A stretch of 64,000 nucleotides of DNA from Streptomyces sp. T12. GTDB taxonomy: Bacteria; Actinomycetota; Actinomycetes; Streptomycetales; Streptomycetaceae. The position numbers and the translations under genes were made by a program. Positions 1 through 9,534 of the stretch are shown here, one piece after another. The notes beneath the pieces were generated by a model. The model made no database searches. It saw only the letters and a program-made list of their open reading frames with translations, and was not told where the DNA came from. The stretch is from contig NZ_CP117866.1 of the NCBI RefSeq assembly GCF_028736035.1, positions 992,001-1,056,000 of the forward strand, in the 5' to 3' direction. The stretch's first letter is position 1, and the number at the start of each line of letters is the position of its first letter.

Positions 1-1
1 A

Positions 2-469
2 TCGGCAGCGAACACCGGCTCGGCTTCCGCTCGGCTCCAGGCCCTCGGTCTGGAGCTCCCCGACCTCGCCGGCAACGCGTACTTCGTGCACCACCGGACG
101 GTGGACTCCAGCATCCACATCTCCGGCCAACTGCCTTTCAAGAACGGCGAGCTGCTGGGTCAGGGCATTGTCGGCCGGGACGTCGAGCTGGAGAGGGCTC
201 GGGAGCTCGCGCGCCATGCCGCGCTCAACTGCCTGGCCGCCGCTGTGCAGGCGGTGGGCGACCTGGACCGGGTCCGGATCGTGCAGATGCTGGTCTTCGT
301 GGCCAGTACGCCGGACTTCGGTCTGCAGTCGCAGGTCGCCAACGCGGCCAGTGAACTGCTCATCGAGGTGCTGGGCGAGAACGGACGGCATGCGCGCACC
401 GCGATCGGTGTCGCCGGGCTACCCCTCAACACCCCTGTCGAGATCCAGATGATCTGCACCGCGGTGTAG
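2..469 (+). CDS. RidA/YjgF-family protein, 5' end outside the window
   Basis: The reading frame is open from base 2 to the TAG at 467-469, and the protein-like pattern already starts at the left edge, so the true start lies upstream; the GTG at 86 is internal. The sequence follows the longer RidA subgroup, with a short leader ending in a Tyr-Phe-Val stretch, then SGQLPF, an IVGRDV segment and the closing PVEIQM. RidA proteins hydrolyse reactive enamines and imines, such as 2-aminoacrylate, released by PLP enzymes. The next gene encodes a PLP enzyme of the dehydratase/aldolase type, which suggests that this protein clears its side products. Family assignment is firm; the substrate link is inference. 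Confidence 0.88.
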   Translation, partial: SAANTGSASARLQALGLELPDLAGNAYFVHHRTVDSSIHISGQLPFKNGELLGQGIVGRDVELERARELARHAALNCLAAAVQAVGDLDRVRIVQMLVFVASTPDFGLQSQVANAASELLIEVLGENGRHARTAIGVAGLPLNTPVEIQMICTAV

Positions 470-589
470 GGCGGACGTGACGACGGTGTACGCAAGCGCG
501 CGATGTCGCGGTCCGCGCGCGTTCGGCGGCAGAGGGGACCAGCATCCGCGCCCCCGATCATTCCCAGGCAGAACCACAAGGAGGGCAGC

Positions 590-1696
590 GTGAACCGGCT
601 GCAACGAGCACTCGACGCTCTTGTCGAGCGGATCGACACCCCCGCGCCGATCGTGCTTGTCGACGTCATGCAAGGCAACATCGACCGCATACAGGGCTTC
701 GCCGACCAGCACAACCTCAAGGTCAGGCCGCACGTCAAGACACACAAGTGTGTGGAGATCGGCCGACGCCAGATCGAGGCCGGCGCGGTCGGGATCACCG
801 CGGGCAATGTCGGTGAGGCCGAGGTCTTCGCCGCGGCCGGCTTCGACGACATCTTCCTCGCCTACCCGATCTGGCCCGCGGGAACGAAGCGAGCCCGGAT
901 CCGCCGGCTCGCCGAGTCCGCACGGCTGCGGGTCGGCGTCGACAACGGCGCGGCGATCGAGGCCCTCGCCGACACGATGGGAGACGAACCGGACCGGCTT
1001 CAGGTCGTGATCGAGGTCGACTGTGGCGCCCGTCGTTCCGGGGCGCCGCCCGAGGCTGCGGGCGATCTCGCGCTCGCCGCCCGCAAACGCGGTCTGGTGC
1101 CGGTGGGCGTCTTCACCTATCCAGGTCACGGCGGCGCCGGCCGGGACGTTCGCCGGCGCGCCGCGCAGGACCAGGAGGCCGCGCTCACCACCGCGATACG
1201 CAGCCTCGCCGGTGTCGGGGTCACCGCTGAGGTGGTCAGCGCCGGCTCCACTCCCACCCTCGAGTTCTCCACCAGCAGCGTGATCACCGAGATCCGTCCC
1301 GGCGAGTACGTCTTCGGCGATCTGAACAACGCTCGGCTGGGCTCCTGCGAGGAAGACCAGATCGCGCTGTTCGTCGCCGGCACCGTGGTCAGCGACTGGG
1401 TCCCCGGCCAGGTCATCCTCGATGTGGGCACCAAAGCCCTCAGCCGCGAAGGCAGCCCCGAGATCGGCTACGGCGGCATCGCCGGCACGAAGGCGGTTCT
1501 GGGCAAGCTCAACGAGTACCACGGGTTCCTTCCGCTGCCGGACGGCGAGTTCCGCCCCGGCGTCGGCAGCGTCGTACCGGTCGTGCCGAACCACGTGTGC
1601 CCGGTCGTCCTCGGCTTCGAGGAACTGATCGTCACCGACAGCACGGGCACGTCGCTGCAGCGCTGGCCGGTCGACGCCCGCGGATTCCTCAACTGA
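590..1696 (+). CDS. fold-type III PLP enzyme, D-threonine aldolase / D-serine dehydratase (DSD1) family
   Basis: This is a 368-residue protein with an alanine-racemase-like N-terminal barrel. Lys50 in the RPHVKTHK motif is the expected PLP lysine. The C-terminal PNHVCP segment supplies the His-x-Cys pair that binds metal in D-serine dehydratases and related D-hydroxyamino-acid enzymes. The GTG at 590 is chosen because AAGGAGG lies just upstream; the ATG at 503 has no ribosome binding site and adds non-conserved residues. The likely reaction is cleavage or dehydration of a D-3-hydroxy-amino acid in the cytoplasm. It sits 120 bases after the RidA gene and 72 bases before an SDR in the same orientation, so a three-gene unit is plausible. 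The exact substrate cannot be told from sequence. Confidence 0.85.
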   Translation: MNRLQRALDALVERIDTPAPIVLVDVMQGNIDRIQGFADQHNLKVRPHVKTHKCVEIGRRQIEAGAVGITAGNVGEAEVFAAAGFDDIFLAYPIWPAGTKRARIRRLAESARLRVGVDNGAAIEALADTMGDEPDRLQVVIEVDCGARRSGAPPEAAGDLALAARKRGLVPVGVFTYPGHGGAGRDVRRRAAQDQEAALTTAIRSLAGVGVTAEVVSAGSTPTLEFSTSSVITEIRPGEYVFGDLNNARLGSCEEDQIALFVAGTVVSDWVPGQVILDVGTKALSREGSPEIGYGGIAGTKAVLGKLNEYHGFLPLPDGEFRPGVGSVVPVVPNHVCPVVLGFEELIVTDSTGTSLQRWPVDARGFLN

Positions 1697-1768
1697 CCGG
1701 CCCCAGGGACAAGACCCCGTGGCCGAGCCCGCAACCCGACCGACCTCCCCCGTAAAGGAATGCCTGAC

Positions 1769-2503
1769 ATGAGACTCAACAACGTCACGGCCCTGGTGAC
1801 AGGCGCCGGCAGTGGCATCGGACAGGCGGTGAGTTCCCACTTCCGCCGCGAGGGCGCGCGGCTGCTGCTCACCGGCCGCAAGGAGCGACTCGACAGCGCT
1901 GAGCCCGGCGACCTGTACATTCCCGGAGACCTCAACGACGAGGCGTTCGTCGAGCACATGGCCAAGCAGGCCGCCGAGTCGCTCGGAAGCGTTGACGTCG
2001 TCGTCCTCAACCACGGCCTCCAGGCGACCAGTCCGGTCACCGATATGCCCTACGACGACGCGAAGAACGTGCTCGAGAGCAACCTGCTCAGCGCGTTCCT
2101 GGTAATGAAGCACTTCGCGCCACTGATGCCCGAGACTGGCGGCTCGTTCGTCTGCGTCAGTTCGCGGCTGGGCATGGTCGGCATGTCCGGGCAGGTCCTG
2201 TATTCCGCCGCCAAGGGGGGCCTCATCATGCTCGCCAAGGGCGCGGCGATCGAATGGGCCCCGCGCAACATCCGTGTCAATGTCGTCGCTCCGGGCCTGA
2301 CCGCCACCCCGATCATCGAAGCGGCGTTCCAGCGCAGGCCCGACCCCGAGGGCTACCGCCGCGAGCGCGAGAGCACGATCCCGCTCCAACGCCTCGCCAC
2401 CCCTGAAGAGGTCGCTGACGCGGTGCTCTTCTTCGCGTCGTCGGAGTCGTCGTACGTGACCGGATCGGTCCTGACCGTCGACGGCGGGTACACCGCCTTC
2501 TGA
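1769..2503 (+). CDS. SDR-family NAD(P)-dependent oxidoreductase
   Basis: This is a classical short-chain dehydrogenase of 244 residues. It has the TGAGSGIG nucleotide-binding turn near residue 11, an NHG in place of the usual NAG, the catalytic Tyr145-x3-Lys149 (YSAAK), and the closing TGSVLTVDGG pattern. I prefer the ATG at 1769 over the one at 1760 because AAAGGA at 1754-1759 abuts 1760 but lies nine bases before 1769. It probably oxidises or reduces a hydroxy or keto acid linked to the preceding PLP enzyme. No terminator is obvious after it. Confidence 0.82.
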   Translation: MRLNNVTALVTGAGSGIGQAVSSHFRREGARLLLTGRKERLDSAEPGDLYIPGDLNDEAFVEHMAKQAAESLGSVDVVVLNHGLQATSPVTDMPYDDAKNVLESNLLSAFLVMKHFAPLMPETGGSFVCVSSRLGMVGMSGQVLYSAAKGGLIMLAKGAAIEWAPRNIRVNVVAPGLTATPIIEAAFQRRPDPEGYRRERESTIPLQRLATPEEVADAVLFFASSESSYVTGSVLTVDGGYTAF

Positions 2504-2985
2504 AACCCTGTTGGGGCATCAGCACCAGCATTGGTCTGAACGTCCTGTTCTCCCTCTCGCGTTCTACCTCCGGCGACCGCCGTTTGCGGCATGACCGAAC
2601 GACCACGAGTCGAGCGCATGCCCCGATCGCCGCACTCGAACTGCGCCACCCACAGTGCGTCCCGCCGAGGACCGCATCCTCGCCACCCCGGCCGGCCGGA
2701 CGCCACCGCGACGCGTCGTGCTGAGGACCGCCGCCACCCTGCGGGTCACCGCCTGCGACGGCTCCAGCTTCCCCACCGCCGTTCACCTGGCCTTCTAGCC
2801 GGCATCGCCCGGACAACAAAGTCGTCGGTGATTTCGATCCACGGCGAACACGCGCCCAGAAGCGACAACCGGCAACGCAAGATGCTCTGTCCGCGTTCGC
2901 CGCCCTGCGCGATCCCACCCCCCGCACCCGCGAGGTAAAGCCCCGCACAGCTGGTCCCACGCGTCCCCAGATGAGGAGTATTGCC
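2504..2985. other. intergenic region, no gene recognised
   Basis: These 482 bases separate the SDR gene from the binding-protein gene. Short open stretches occur on both strands, but none shows a recognisable family or a convincing start. The only clear element is GAGGAG at about 2973-2978, the ribosome binding site of the next gene. Confidence 0.5.
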
Positions 2986-4086
2986 ATGAGTGATGCCCAG
3001 ATCGGTCGTAGAGCGCTCCTGCGCGGAGCAGGCGGCCTCGCCGCCCTCGCCGCTCTCCCCTCCCTCTCCGCCTGCGGTACCGGCACCAGCCGCGCCTCGG
3101 CCGGCGGTGGTAAGGGCGGGAAGACGGTGGTCGTCCGTGACAGTGGCGGTTCCTATGGTGCGGCTCTGCAGAAGGCGATCTACACGCCGTTCACGCAGGA
3201 GACCGGCATCCAGGTGAAGGTGCTGAACCTGGACGATGCCCCGCTGCTGGCGCAGATCAAGCAGGGCCGGCCGCAGTGCGACCTGATCAACAACTCGATG
3301 ATGTCGCACACCAAGTACGTCAAGCAGGACGCGCTGGAGGCGCTGGACCTCGACCGGGTCAAGAGCGTGAAGAGCGCGAAGATCCCCGAGAACCAGATCA
3401 CCGGCCATGCCATCAGCCACGCCTTCTACGGCCAGTGCATCGGGTACCGCACCGACGCTTTCGGGGGTAAGAAGCCGGAGTCGTGGGCGGACTTCTGGGA
3501 CACCAGGGCGTTCCAGGGCTCCCGTGCGATGGTCCATCCGGATGGTGACCTGCCGGAGCTGGAGTTCGCGCTGCTGGCCGATGGCGTCCCCATGGACAAG
3601 CTGTATCCGCTGGATGTGGACCGTGCTTTCAAGGTACTGACGCGGCTGCGGTCGGACATCAAGAAGTTCTGGGACAGCGGCCCGCTCCCCGGTGTGCTGC
3701 TCAGCCGCCAGGAAGTGACGATGTCCACGGTCTGGGACGGCCGGCTGGCTGATCTGCAGAAGCAGGGCGTCCCGGTGGAGCGGCAACTGAACGGTATGCG
3801 TCGGCAGTTCTCGGGTTATGCCATCGCCAAGGGTGCGGCCAACGTGGACGCCGCCTACCAGCTGATGGACTTCTCGCTGCGGCCGGAGAGCCAGGCCGCT
3901 CTGGTCAAGTTCTTCCCGTCGAACCCGTCCTCGCCGGTGGCCTACGAGAAGCTCAGTGAGGACGAGCGCAACGCGTCCGCGGGTGCGCCGGAGTACTACG
4001 ACAAGGGTTTCGACACGGACATCGACTGGTGGCTGAAGAACGAATCGGCCGTCACCAAGCGCTGGTTGGAGTGGGCTCGTGGCTGA
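2986..4086 (+). CDS. extracellular solute-binding lipoprotein of an ABC transporter, polyamine (PotD-like) type
   Basis: The 366-residue product opens with a Tat-type signal (GRRALLRGAGG) that ends in a lipobox, LSAC, with Cys30 as the lipidation site. A Ser/Gly-rich linker and a family 1 solute-binding fold follow. Segments such as VVVRDSGGSYG and FWDTRAFQGSR resemble spermidine/putrescine-binding proteins. The start at 2986 has GAGGAG seven bases upstream and gives a proper signal peptide; the ATG at 2971 overlaps that ribosome site. The gene overlaps an ABC ATPase start by eight bases, but that ATPase is destroyed and no permeases remain, so this protein is probably an orphan. Confidence 0.85.
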   Translation: MSDAQIGRRALLRGAGGLAALAALPSLSACGTGTSRASAGGGKGGKTVVVRDSGGSYGAALQKAIYTPFTQETGIQVKVLNLDDAPLLAQIKQGRPQCDLINNSMMSHTKYVKQDALEALDLDRVKSVKSAKIPENQITGHAISHAFYGQCIGYRTDAFGGKKPESWADFWDTRAFQGSRAMVHPDGDLPELEFALLADGVPMDKLYPLDVDRAFKVLTRLRSDIKKFWDSGPLPGVLLSRQEVTMSTVWDGRLADLQKQGVPVERQLNGMRRQFSGYAIAKGAANVDAAYQLMDFSLRPESQAALVKFFPSNPSSPVAYEKLSEDERNASAGAPEYYDKGFDTDIDWWLKNESAVTKRWLEWARG

Positions 4087-4441
4087 ATTCGGTATCGCCG
4101 CACCGTCGGTGAAGGTGGCCGGCGGCAAGCCGGCCACCGCGACCGGCAAAGCGCTGTCGGTAGTGGCCCTGCGTAAGACCTACGGTGATGTCGTCGCCGT
4201 TGACGAGGCGTCGATGGAGATCGCGGCGGGTGAGTTCGTCACCTTCCTCGGCTCCTCGGGGTCGGGCAAGACCACGACGTTGATGATGATCGCCGGTTTC
4301 TGCGAACCCGACTCCGGCACCATCACCGTCGGAAGCCGTGACGTGACGCGGCTGGCGCCGCAGAAGCGGGGCCTGGGCTTCGTCTTCCAGCAGTACCTGC
4401 TCTTCCCGCACATGACGGTCAGTGAGAACGTCGCGTTCCCG
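4079..4441 (+). pseudogene. ABC transporter ATP-binding protein, 5' part only
   Basis: The first 121 or so codons are a normal PotA-like ATPase: a Walker A GSSGSGKTTT near residue 60 and a Q-loop segment GFVFQQYLLFPHMTV near residue 100. At about 4440 the sequence changes in mid-gene to the tail of an aldehyde dehydrogenase in another frame. The ABC signature, Walker B and C-terminal regulatory domain are missing, so no functional ATPase can be made. The start overlaps the binding-protein stop by eight bases, as expected for a former transport operon. This looks like a deletion that also removed the two permease genes. Confidence 0.85.
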
Positions 4442-5135
4442 CTTGGGCGGCAACGCGCCGTTCCTGGTCTTCGACGACGCCGACCTGGACCTCGCGGTCC
4501 GCGAAGCGATGATCGCGAAGATGCGGCTGGGCGGCCAGTCCTGTGTCGGCGCCAACCGGTTCCTGGTCCAGGAGGGAATCGCCGACGCGTTCGCCGCTGC
4601 CATGGGCGAGCGGATGACCGCCACCAAGGTGGGGCCCCCGGACCGGGAGGACACCGAGCTCGGCCCGCTGGCCGACCACCGTGCGGTGGACAAGGTCCGC
4701 CACCTCGTCGAGGACGCCGTGACCCGTGGCGCCGTCGTCATCGGCAAGGCGGACATCCCCGACGGGCCGGGCCACTACGCCGCCCCCACCGTGCTGGACC
4801 ACGTCCCGGCCGACGCCGCGATCATGCACGAGGAGGTCTTCTGACCTGTCGCCGCGATCCACCGGTTCTCCACCGAGGCCGAGGCCCTCGCGGTGGCCAA
4901 CGACACCGAGCACGGCCTCGCGTCGTACGTGATGACGTCCCACATCGACCGCGCCCGCCGGGTCGCCGCCCGTCTGCAGGCCGGAATGGTAGGCATCAAC
5001 CGCGGCCTGGTCTCCGAGGTCGCGGCACCCTTCGGCGGGGTCAAGCAGTCCGGCCTGGGCCGCGAAGGCGGACCCGAGGGCCTCCACGAGTACCAGCAGC
5101 TCAAGTACCTGTCGATGCCCGGCTTCACCACCTGA
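4442..5135 (+). pseudogene. aldehyde dehydrogenase, C-terminal half with an in-frame stop
   Basis: Starting at LGGNAPFLVFDDAD, the frame encodes the C-terminal half of a succinate-semialdehyde-dehydrogenase-like enzyme, including the catalytic cysteine in GGQSCVGANR. At 4842-4844 a TGA replaces the invariant glycine codon in the EEVFGP motif. The same frame then continues with PVAAIHRFST to the normal C-terminus at 5135. About 255 N-terminal residues are absent. Polyamine uptake genes often lie next to such aldehyde dehydrogenases, so the two fragments may come from one ancestral putrescine-catabolic cluster joined by an internal deletion. Confidence 0.85.
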
Positions 5136-5455
5136 GCCAGTCGACACGTCGCCGGCCCGGCCGCCCGGCGGATCTTCGACAGGAACGGCGGCGTGAAGCA
5201 GTTCCCGCCGCCTGAGCCGGCCTCGGGGTGCCTGGTCACCGACAGCAAGGGGCATCGTGCAGGAGCTGGGCAGGCGTCTGGGGCCTGATGTCGCGTCGGA
5301 CTGTGCTGTGGCCCGACAGTCTCGTCCTCAACACCGGCAGCGCCCTGTTCATCGACCCCGCGCTGCGCGCAGCGTGGACGGCTCCGCGTTCGTGTTGACC
5401 CGTTCGCCAGGCCGCCACCGTCGTCCAGCAGGCGAAGGTGCGATGGGTCCAGTGG
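5136..5455. other. intergenic region, nothing recognised
   Basis: These 320 bases lie between the aldehyde dehydrogenase tail and the LysR remnant. Neither strand shows a protein pattern I can name, nor any clear hairpin or operator. Confidence 0.4.
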
Positions 5456-5937
5456 TCACACCGGTTCGGAATCGTGGTCGAGTTGGCTCGTCTTGGCCCG
5501 CAGCCATGCCGTCAACCGGCCGACGTGACCGTCCTGTTCGGGTGCTTGGCGGCTGAGGAGGTGGTAGCTGGTGCCGTCGGGGACGAAACCGAAGGGTGCG
5601 ACGAGTTACCCTCGCTCCAGGTCGTCGCGGGCGACGGCATACGGGGCGATTGCGACCCCGACGCCGGCTGCGGCGGCCTGGAGAGTCAGGTAGAAGTGCT
5701 CCAGGGTCTGCTGGGTGGCGGACTCTGCTTTCATGCCGGTGATACGTCGCCAGTCGTCCCACGCCTGCGGTCGCGTGTCGGTGTGGAGGAGGACTACCTG
5801 CGACACGCGCCGGAGCCGGTCAGGCGGGGCGCGAGATCGGGCCGGCAGACGGGTCCGATCCGCTCTGCGAACAAGCGGGTCCGGCTCGCCTCTTCGGGGA
5901 ACGGGAAGTCGTCTCGGCGGATCGCGGCGGCGGCGCA
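5456..5937 (-). pseudogene. LysR-family regulator, effector-binding domain remnant
   Basis: Read on the minus strand, this is the C-terminal effector domain of a GcvA-like LysR regulator. It starts at AIRRDDFPFPEE, changes frame near 5800, then continues with LLHTDTRPQAWDDW and ends in DHDSEPV with a stop at 5456-5458. A second lesion is a TAA at about 5606-5608, in frame after DLERG. The N-terminal DNA-binding part is not upstream in the same orientation; instead a short piece of it lies inverted at 5929-6090. The gene is clearly dead. Confidence 0.75.
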
Positions 5938-6090
5938 GGAACTGCACGTCACGCACGGCGCGGTGAGCCGACAGATCCAGAACCTTGAACGGTCCCTTGG
6001 GATATCGCTGTTCGAGCGACAGACACGCGCTCTGCGCCCGATCCCTCAGGCTCGCCAGTTGGCGGCCGTTGTCCGGGACGCGATCTCCTC
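5929..6090 (+). pseudogene. LysR-family helix-turn-helix fragment, inverted relative to its effector domain
   Basis: On the plus strand this piece encodes a typical LysR winged-helix segment (AAAQELHVTHGAVSRQIQNL, then LFERQTRALRP). The first residues of the domain and everything after about residue 75 are missing. It is flanked on both sides by minus-strand coding remnants: the LysR effector domain on the left and an aldehyde dehydrogenase head on the right. Inverting only this 160-base piece would put the domain upstream of the effector domain on the same strand, which suggests a small inversion inside one former gene. Confidence 0.65.
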
Positions 6091-6672
6091 GGGCAGGCCG
6101 GCCTCGATGAGGGTGGCGACCAGCCGCAGCGCGGACAACGGCGTCAGCGCGGACGGTTTGAGGAGGACCGCGTTCCGCCGGCGATAGCCGGGCCGAGCTT
6201 GTGGGCGACCAGGTTGAGGGGGTCATTGAACGGAGTGATGGCGGCGATGATGCCCAGCGGTTCGCGGGTGAACCAGCCCTGCCGCTTCTCGGAGCCCTCA
6301 TAGGAGTCGAAGGGGATGACCTCGCCGGCGTTGCGCCGTGCCTCGGTTCCGGACAGGGACAGGGTGTTGACCGCGCGGGCGACTTCCTTGCGGGCCTGGG
6401 TATGGTCTTGCCTGCCTCGCGACGATCAGCTGGGCGAAGGACTCGGCGCGCCGCTCGATCAGGTGGGCGGCGCGTTCCAGGACCGCACCCCTGGAGGCGC
6501 GGGACAGCGCGGCCGCGGTGCGGCGCCCGCACCTGGCCTGCTGCAGGATGCCGCCGACAGCGCCCGCGTCGACAGTGGGCACCGAGGCGATGACCTCGCC
6601 GGTGTAGGGGTTGTGCACGGGCGTCGTGTCGGTGCCGAGTTCGATGCCGGGGGGCACGGCGGTGTCAGACAC
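6091..6672 (-). pseudogene. aldehyde dehydrogenase, N-terminal half with frameshifts
   Basis: The minus strand encodes an ALDH head starting with GTG at 6672 (GGAG just upstream), then PVHNPYTGEVIASVP. After at least two frame changes it reads [40 protein letters not shown] and [14 protein letters not shown], and breaks off after IEAGLPEE. These motifs are typical of lactaldehyde or phosphonoacetaldehyde dehydrogenase-like enzymes, whereas the tail at 4442-5135 looks more like succinate-semialdehyde dehydrogenase. The two halves therefore probably come from different genes, although they are roughly complementary in length. Confidence 0.72.
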
Positions 6673-7316
6673 GGCAGGTCTCCTGGAGAACGGGACGTGC
6701 GGGGGCGGCGTCGTCGGCGTGGCGCTGGTGGATGGCGATGATGTCCGACAGCAGGGCGTAGGCGGTCTCGATGCGCCCGGTCGGCCCATGAGTTCACTCC
6801 TTCACAGTCCGCCGCCTTCACGGTGCGGCTGCTGAAGAGCCTCGCTTCTCCGCCTGTCACCTGCTCCATGCCGCAACGACCACCCGGCATGCCGATCTGC
6901 ACCGTTGTGATGACGATTCGCCCCCACCTCACCTCCGGCATTGCGTCGGCGCTTCACGAACTCAGCGAAGTCGACGGGCTGTCGGCCGCGGCGCCAGGCC
7001 GGCGCACAGCAGACTCTTGCCGCTGCTGGAGGGCCCATTGGTCCGCCTCGGCCCGGCCGGCCCGCACAGCGAGCGCGGGCAGCCGGTCCCCCGCAGGCGG
7101 CCAGTGAAAGTTGTCGCGCCGCAGCCGGCACCCGCCCCTTCTCTCACGCCCCAACGGCCTTGAGTGACACGCGTCGAGCGAGCTGGTCACCGCTGGGATC
7201 CACATCCCCGCCACCACACTCGGCCTGCCCCACATGGCCCAGTCGCCGGCCGGGCACGCCGGGCGGGCGGCGCAGGTCAGATGGCCCGACGAAGGCGCCG
7301 CCCGTCGTCGGGATCG
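6673..7316. other. intergenic debris with one short unidentified coding remnant
   Basis: On the minus strand, an open stretch between about 6800 and 6674 encodes a segment beginning GRIETAYALLSDIIAI. It ends in a stop that overlaps the GTG of the ALDH remnant, so it may be the tail of a former upstream operon gene. I cannot name the family. The rest, to 7316, shows nothing I recognise. Confidence 0.35.
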
Positions 7317-9157
7317 TCAGAGGGCGATGATCCGCCATTGCTGCCGCGTCAGTGACGCGTACGGCTGCTGCTCGATGTTGGCTCCGTTGGCGGTGCTGCC
7401 CTCGTCGACGGCGAGGCAGAGTCCGCTGTAGCGGTTGACCAGGAAGAAGTAGCCGTCACCGGTGGGCGTGACGGCCCAGTGCTGCTGGGGGGCGTTGGCG
7501 TCCCCCCAGATGGCCACGTTGCCGCCGTCGGCGCGGGAGAGTCCCGCGACCTCCAGGAGCTTGCCGCTGCCCACACCCTTGATCTCGTAGTAGCCGTCGC
7601 CGGTTTTGGCGAAGGTCCACTTCTGGTTCGCCTTGTTGAGCCAGGGCCACTGCAGGACGTTGGTGCCGTTGGCGGTGCCCCCGCTCTGCACGTCGGCGGC
7701 CTTGCCGCTGTGCCGGGCGACCAGCCTGTAGACGGTGCCGTCGCCGGGCAGCGTGGTGGACACCAGGGCCGGCTTGGCGGTCCGGCCGCCGATGTGGAGG
7801 CCGCCGATGTTGGCGTAGCCGCCGGTGGCCGCGTTGGCCTGGATCCGTACGAAGCCCACGTTCCGGGCGGGCCATTCGGCCACCTTGGTGGCCTGGTTTC
7901 CGGTCCAGGTGCCGGTGGCGACCTGGGTGAAGTTCGTGCCGTCGGTGCTGGTGGAGATGGTGTACGAGGTGATGTCGCCGTCGGTGGTGTTGCTGCGGTT
8001 CCACTGCTTGGGCAGGTACTCCAGGGTGGAGACGTTGCTCCACACCCCGCCCAGGTCGATCGTGATCGAGTGGGGCAGGGCCGAGGACAGTCCCCACGTC
8101 GACCAGCAGGTCTCGTAGCCCCTGTCGCTCAGCCCGTCGATGGCGTTGAGCGGTCCCTCGCCGGAGCGGAATGCGGTCGCGTAGGCGCTGACCGGTGTGA
8201 CGGGGTGCTCGGCGCGCGGCATCTGCGTCGGCAGTGGCGGCCTTGAGGTGTCGGGGCTCCAGGCCGCGCCGACTTCGGCGAGTCGGTTGACGATGTTGGT
8301 GTCGAGCCTGCCGTTGCGGTTGGGCGGGCAGTTGAGGATGAACGAGGTGTACTTCGGTTCCAGGTCGGCCAGGTGGGACAGGATCGCGTCCTTGCTCATC
8401 GGGTCCTGGGTCGGCGTGTGCGGATGCCAGAACCAGCCGTTGCTGATCGTCTGTCCCTGTGTGGCCGCGTAGGTGTTCCCGGCCGGCGCCGAGACGCCCA
8501 GCGGCTCCTCGAAGTAGATCGCGTCGCCGAGGAACGGCACCGACAGAGCACCGTGGTCGATCATGACGATGTCCGGCTGGAGCGACTTCACGTGCTCCCG
8601 GATTCGCTGGTAGGAGACGGCCTGCTGCCCCATCTGCCACCCGTAACCATCCGTGATGAACATGTCGATGGTGCCGTAGTTGGTGAGCAGCTCGGTGATC
8701 TGACCGAGCATGAAGGTCATGTCGCTGGGCTGGATGGCATCGGTGATCTCGCCTTCACCACGTCCTGCTTGTAGGAGCTGTTCGCGACGTTCTGGGTGCC
8801 GTAGGCGCTCGGCCACAGGGCGAAGCCATCGTGGTGCTTGGTCGTCAGGATGCCGTAACTCATCTTCGCCGCCGCGGCGGCGGCAGCCCACTGGGCACAG
8901 TCCACGGCCGTGGGCGCGAACAGAGCAGGGTTCTGGTTCGGGGCGGCCCACTCCTCATTGGTGAACGTGCCCAGGCTGAAGTGGTTGAACATGCCGAACC
9001 GCATGTTCACCAGCTTTTCCAGGTTGGTCTGGGGGTCTGCGGCGGCCGCCTCCGCCAGCAGGCGCGACAACGCGGGGATGACGGGCAGCGCGGTCGCGGC
9101 CACAGCGGCGCCCGCGGCGCCCAGCAGCGTGCGACGGGACAGTCTTCCTGACGACAT
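7317..9157 (-). pseudogene. secreted alpha-L-fucosidase (GH29) with discoidin and ricin-type domains, inactivated
   Basis: The minus-strand frame starts at 9157 with a Tat signal (SRRTLLGAAG). It runs through a GH29 barrel start (NMRFGMFNHFSLGTF, TTKHHDGFALWPSAY) to YKQDVVKA near 8757. There the reading frame shifts and, compared with the family, some 35-40 residues are missing. The other frame then carries the nucleophile-strand motif FITDGYGW, an F5/8-type discoidin domain and a C-terminal ricin-like lectin domain with QKW/QHW motifs. The deletion removes part of the barrel and breaks the frame, so no active enzyme is expected. A palindrome at 9404-9414 resembles one upstream of the intact fucose operon. 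Confidence 0.85.
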
Positions 9158-9403
9158 CGGTGTACTCCCGGTTCGGGGTGGCTCGGATGGTCGGGGTGAG
9201 GCGGCTGGGAGCGGCAGCCCGAGGGCGCGCGGTCTCCAGGCCTTCAGGCGCGGCCCTCCCTCTGGGCTCCGAAGGGCCGGATGTTACGCATGAAGTTCGA
9301 TGACGTAACTACCCCGTGTCAACAGGTAAGAGGATGAAAGTGCTTCCACAGATCGCGGAATGGGGGGTTTCATCCCTCTAAGGGCATGTTCGTTCCACCT
9401 TAG

Positions 9404-9414
9404 ACATGCCATGT
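9404..9414. promoter_or_regulatory. ACATG-C-CATGT palindrome, candidate operator
   Basis: This perfect 5-1-5 inverted repeat lies 247 bases upstream of the dead fucosidase start. Its context, agACATGCCATGTtt, recurs almost exactly at 33000-33010, 239 bases upstream of the sugar-binding-protein gene. The shared sequence and spacing suggest one common regulator. Confidence 0.5.
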
Positions 9415-9534
9415 TTCGCGGAAGCTGGTGACGGCCTCCGGAGACACCTCAGCGTTTGCAGGAGCGGCGCATGTGGCTACGACGCTGTCACCCGCGCCAT
9501 CGGCTCCGACAGCAGTACCTCGGTCACCCCGGCG

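Noticed and set aside
4442..6672. the two aldehyde dehydrogenase halves as one inverted gene
   Set aside because: Lengths are roughly complementary, but the N-terminal half has lactaldehyde/phosphonoacetaldehyde-type motifs and the C-terminal half succinate-semialdehyde-type motifs, so a common origin is not supported without alignment.
9317..9322. TTGACA on the minus strand as the -35 of the dead fucosidase gene
   Set aside because: No plausible -10 hexamer is found at 16-19 bases from it.
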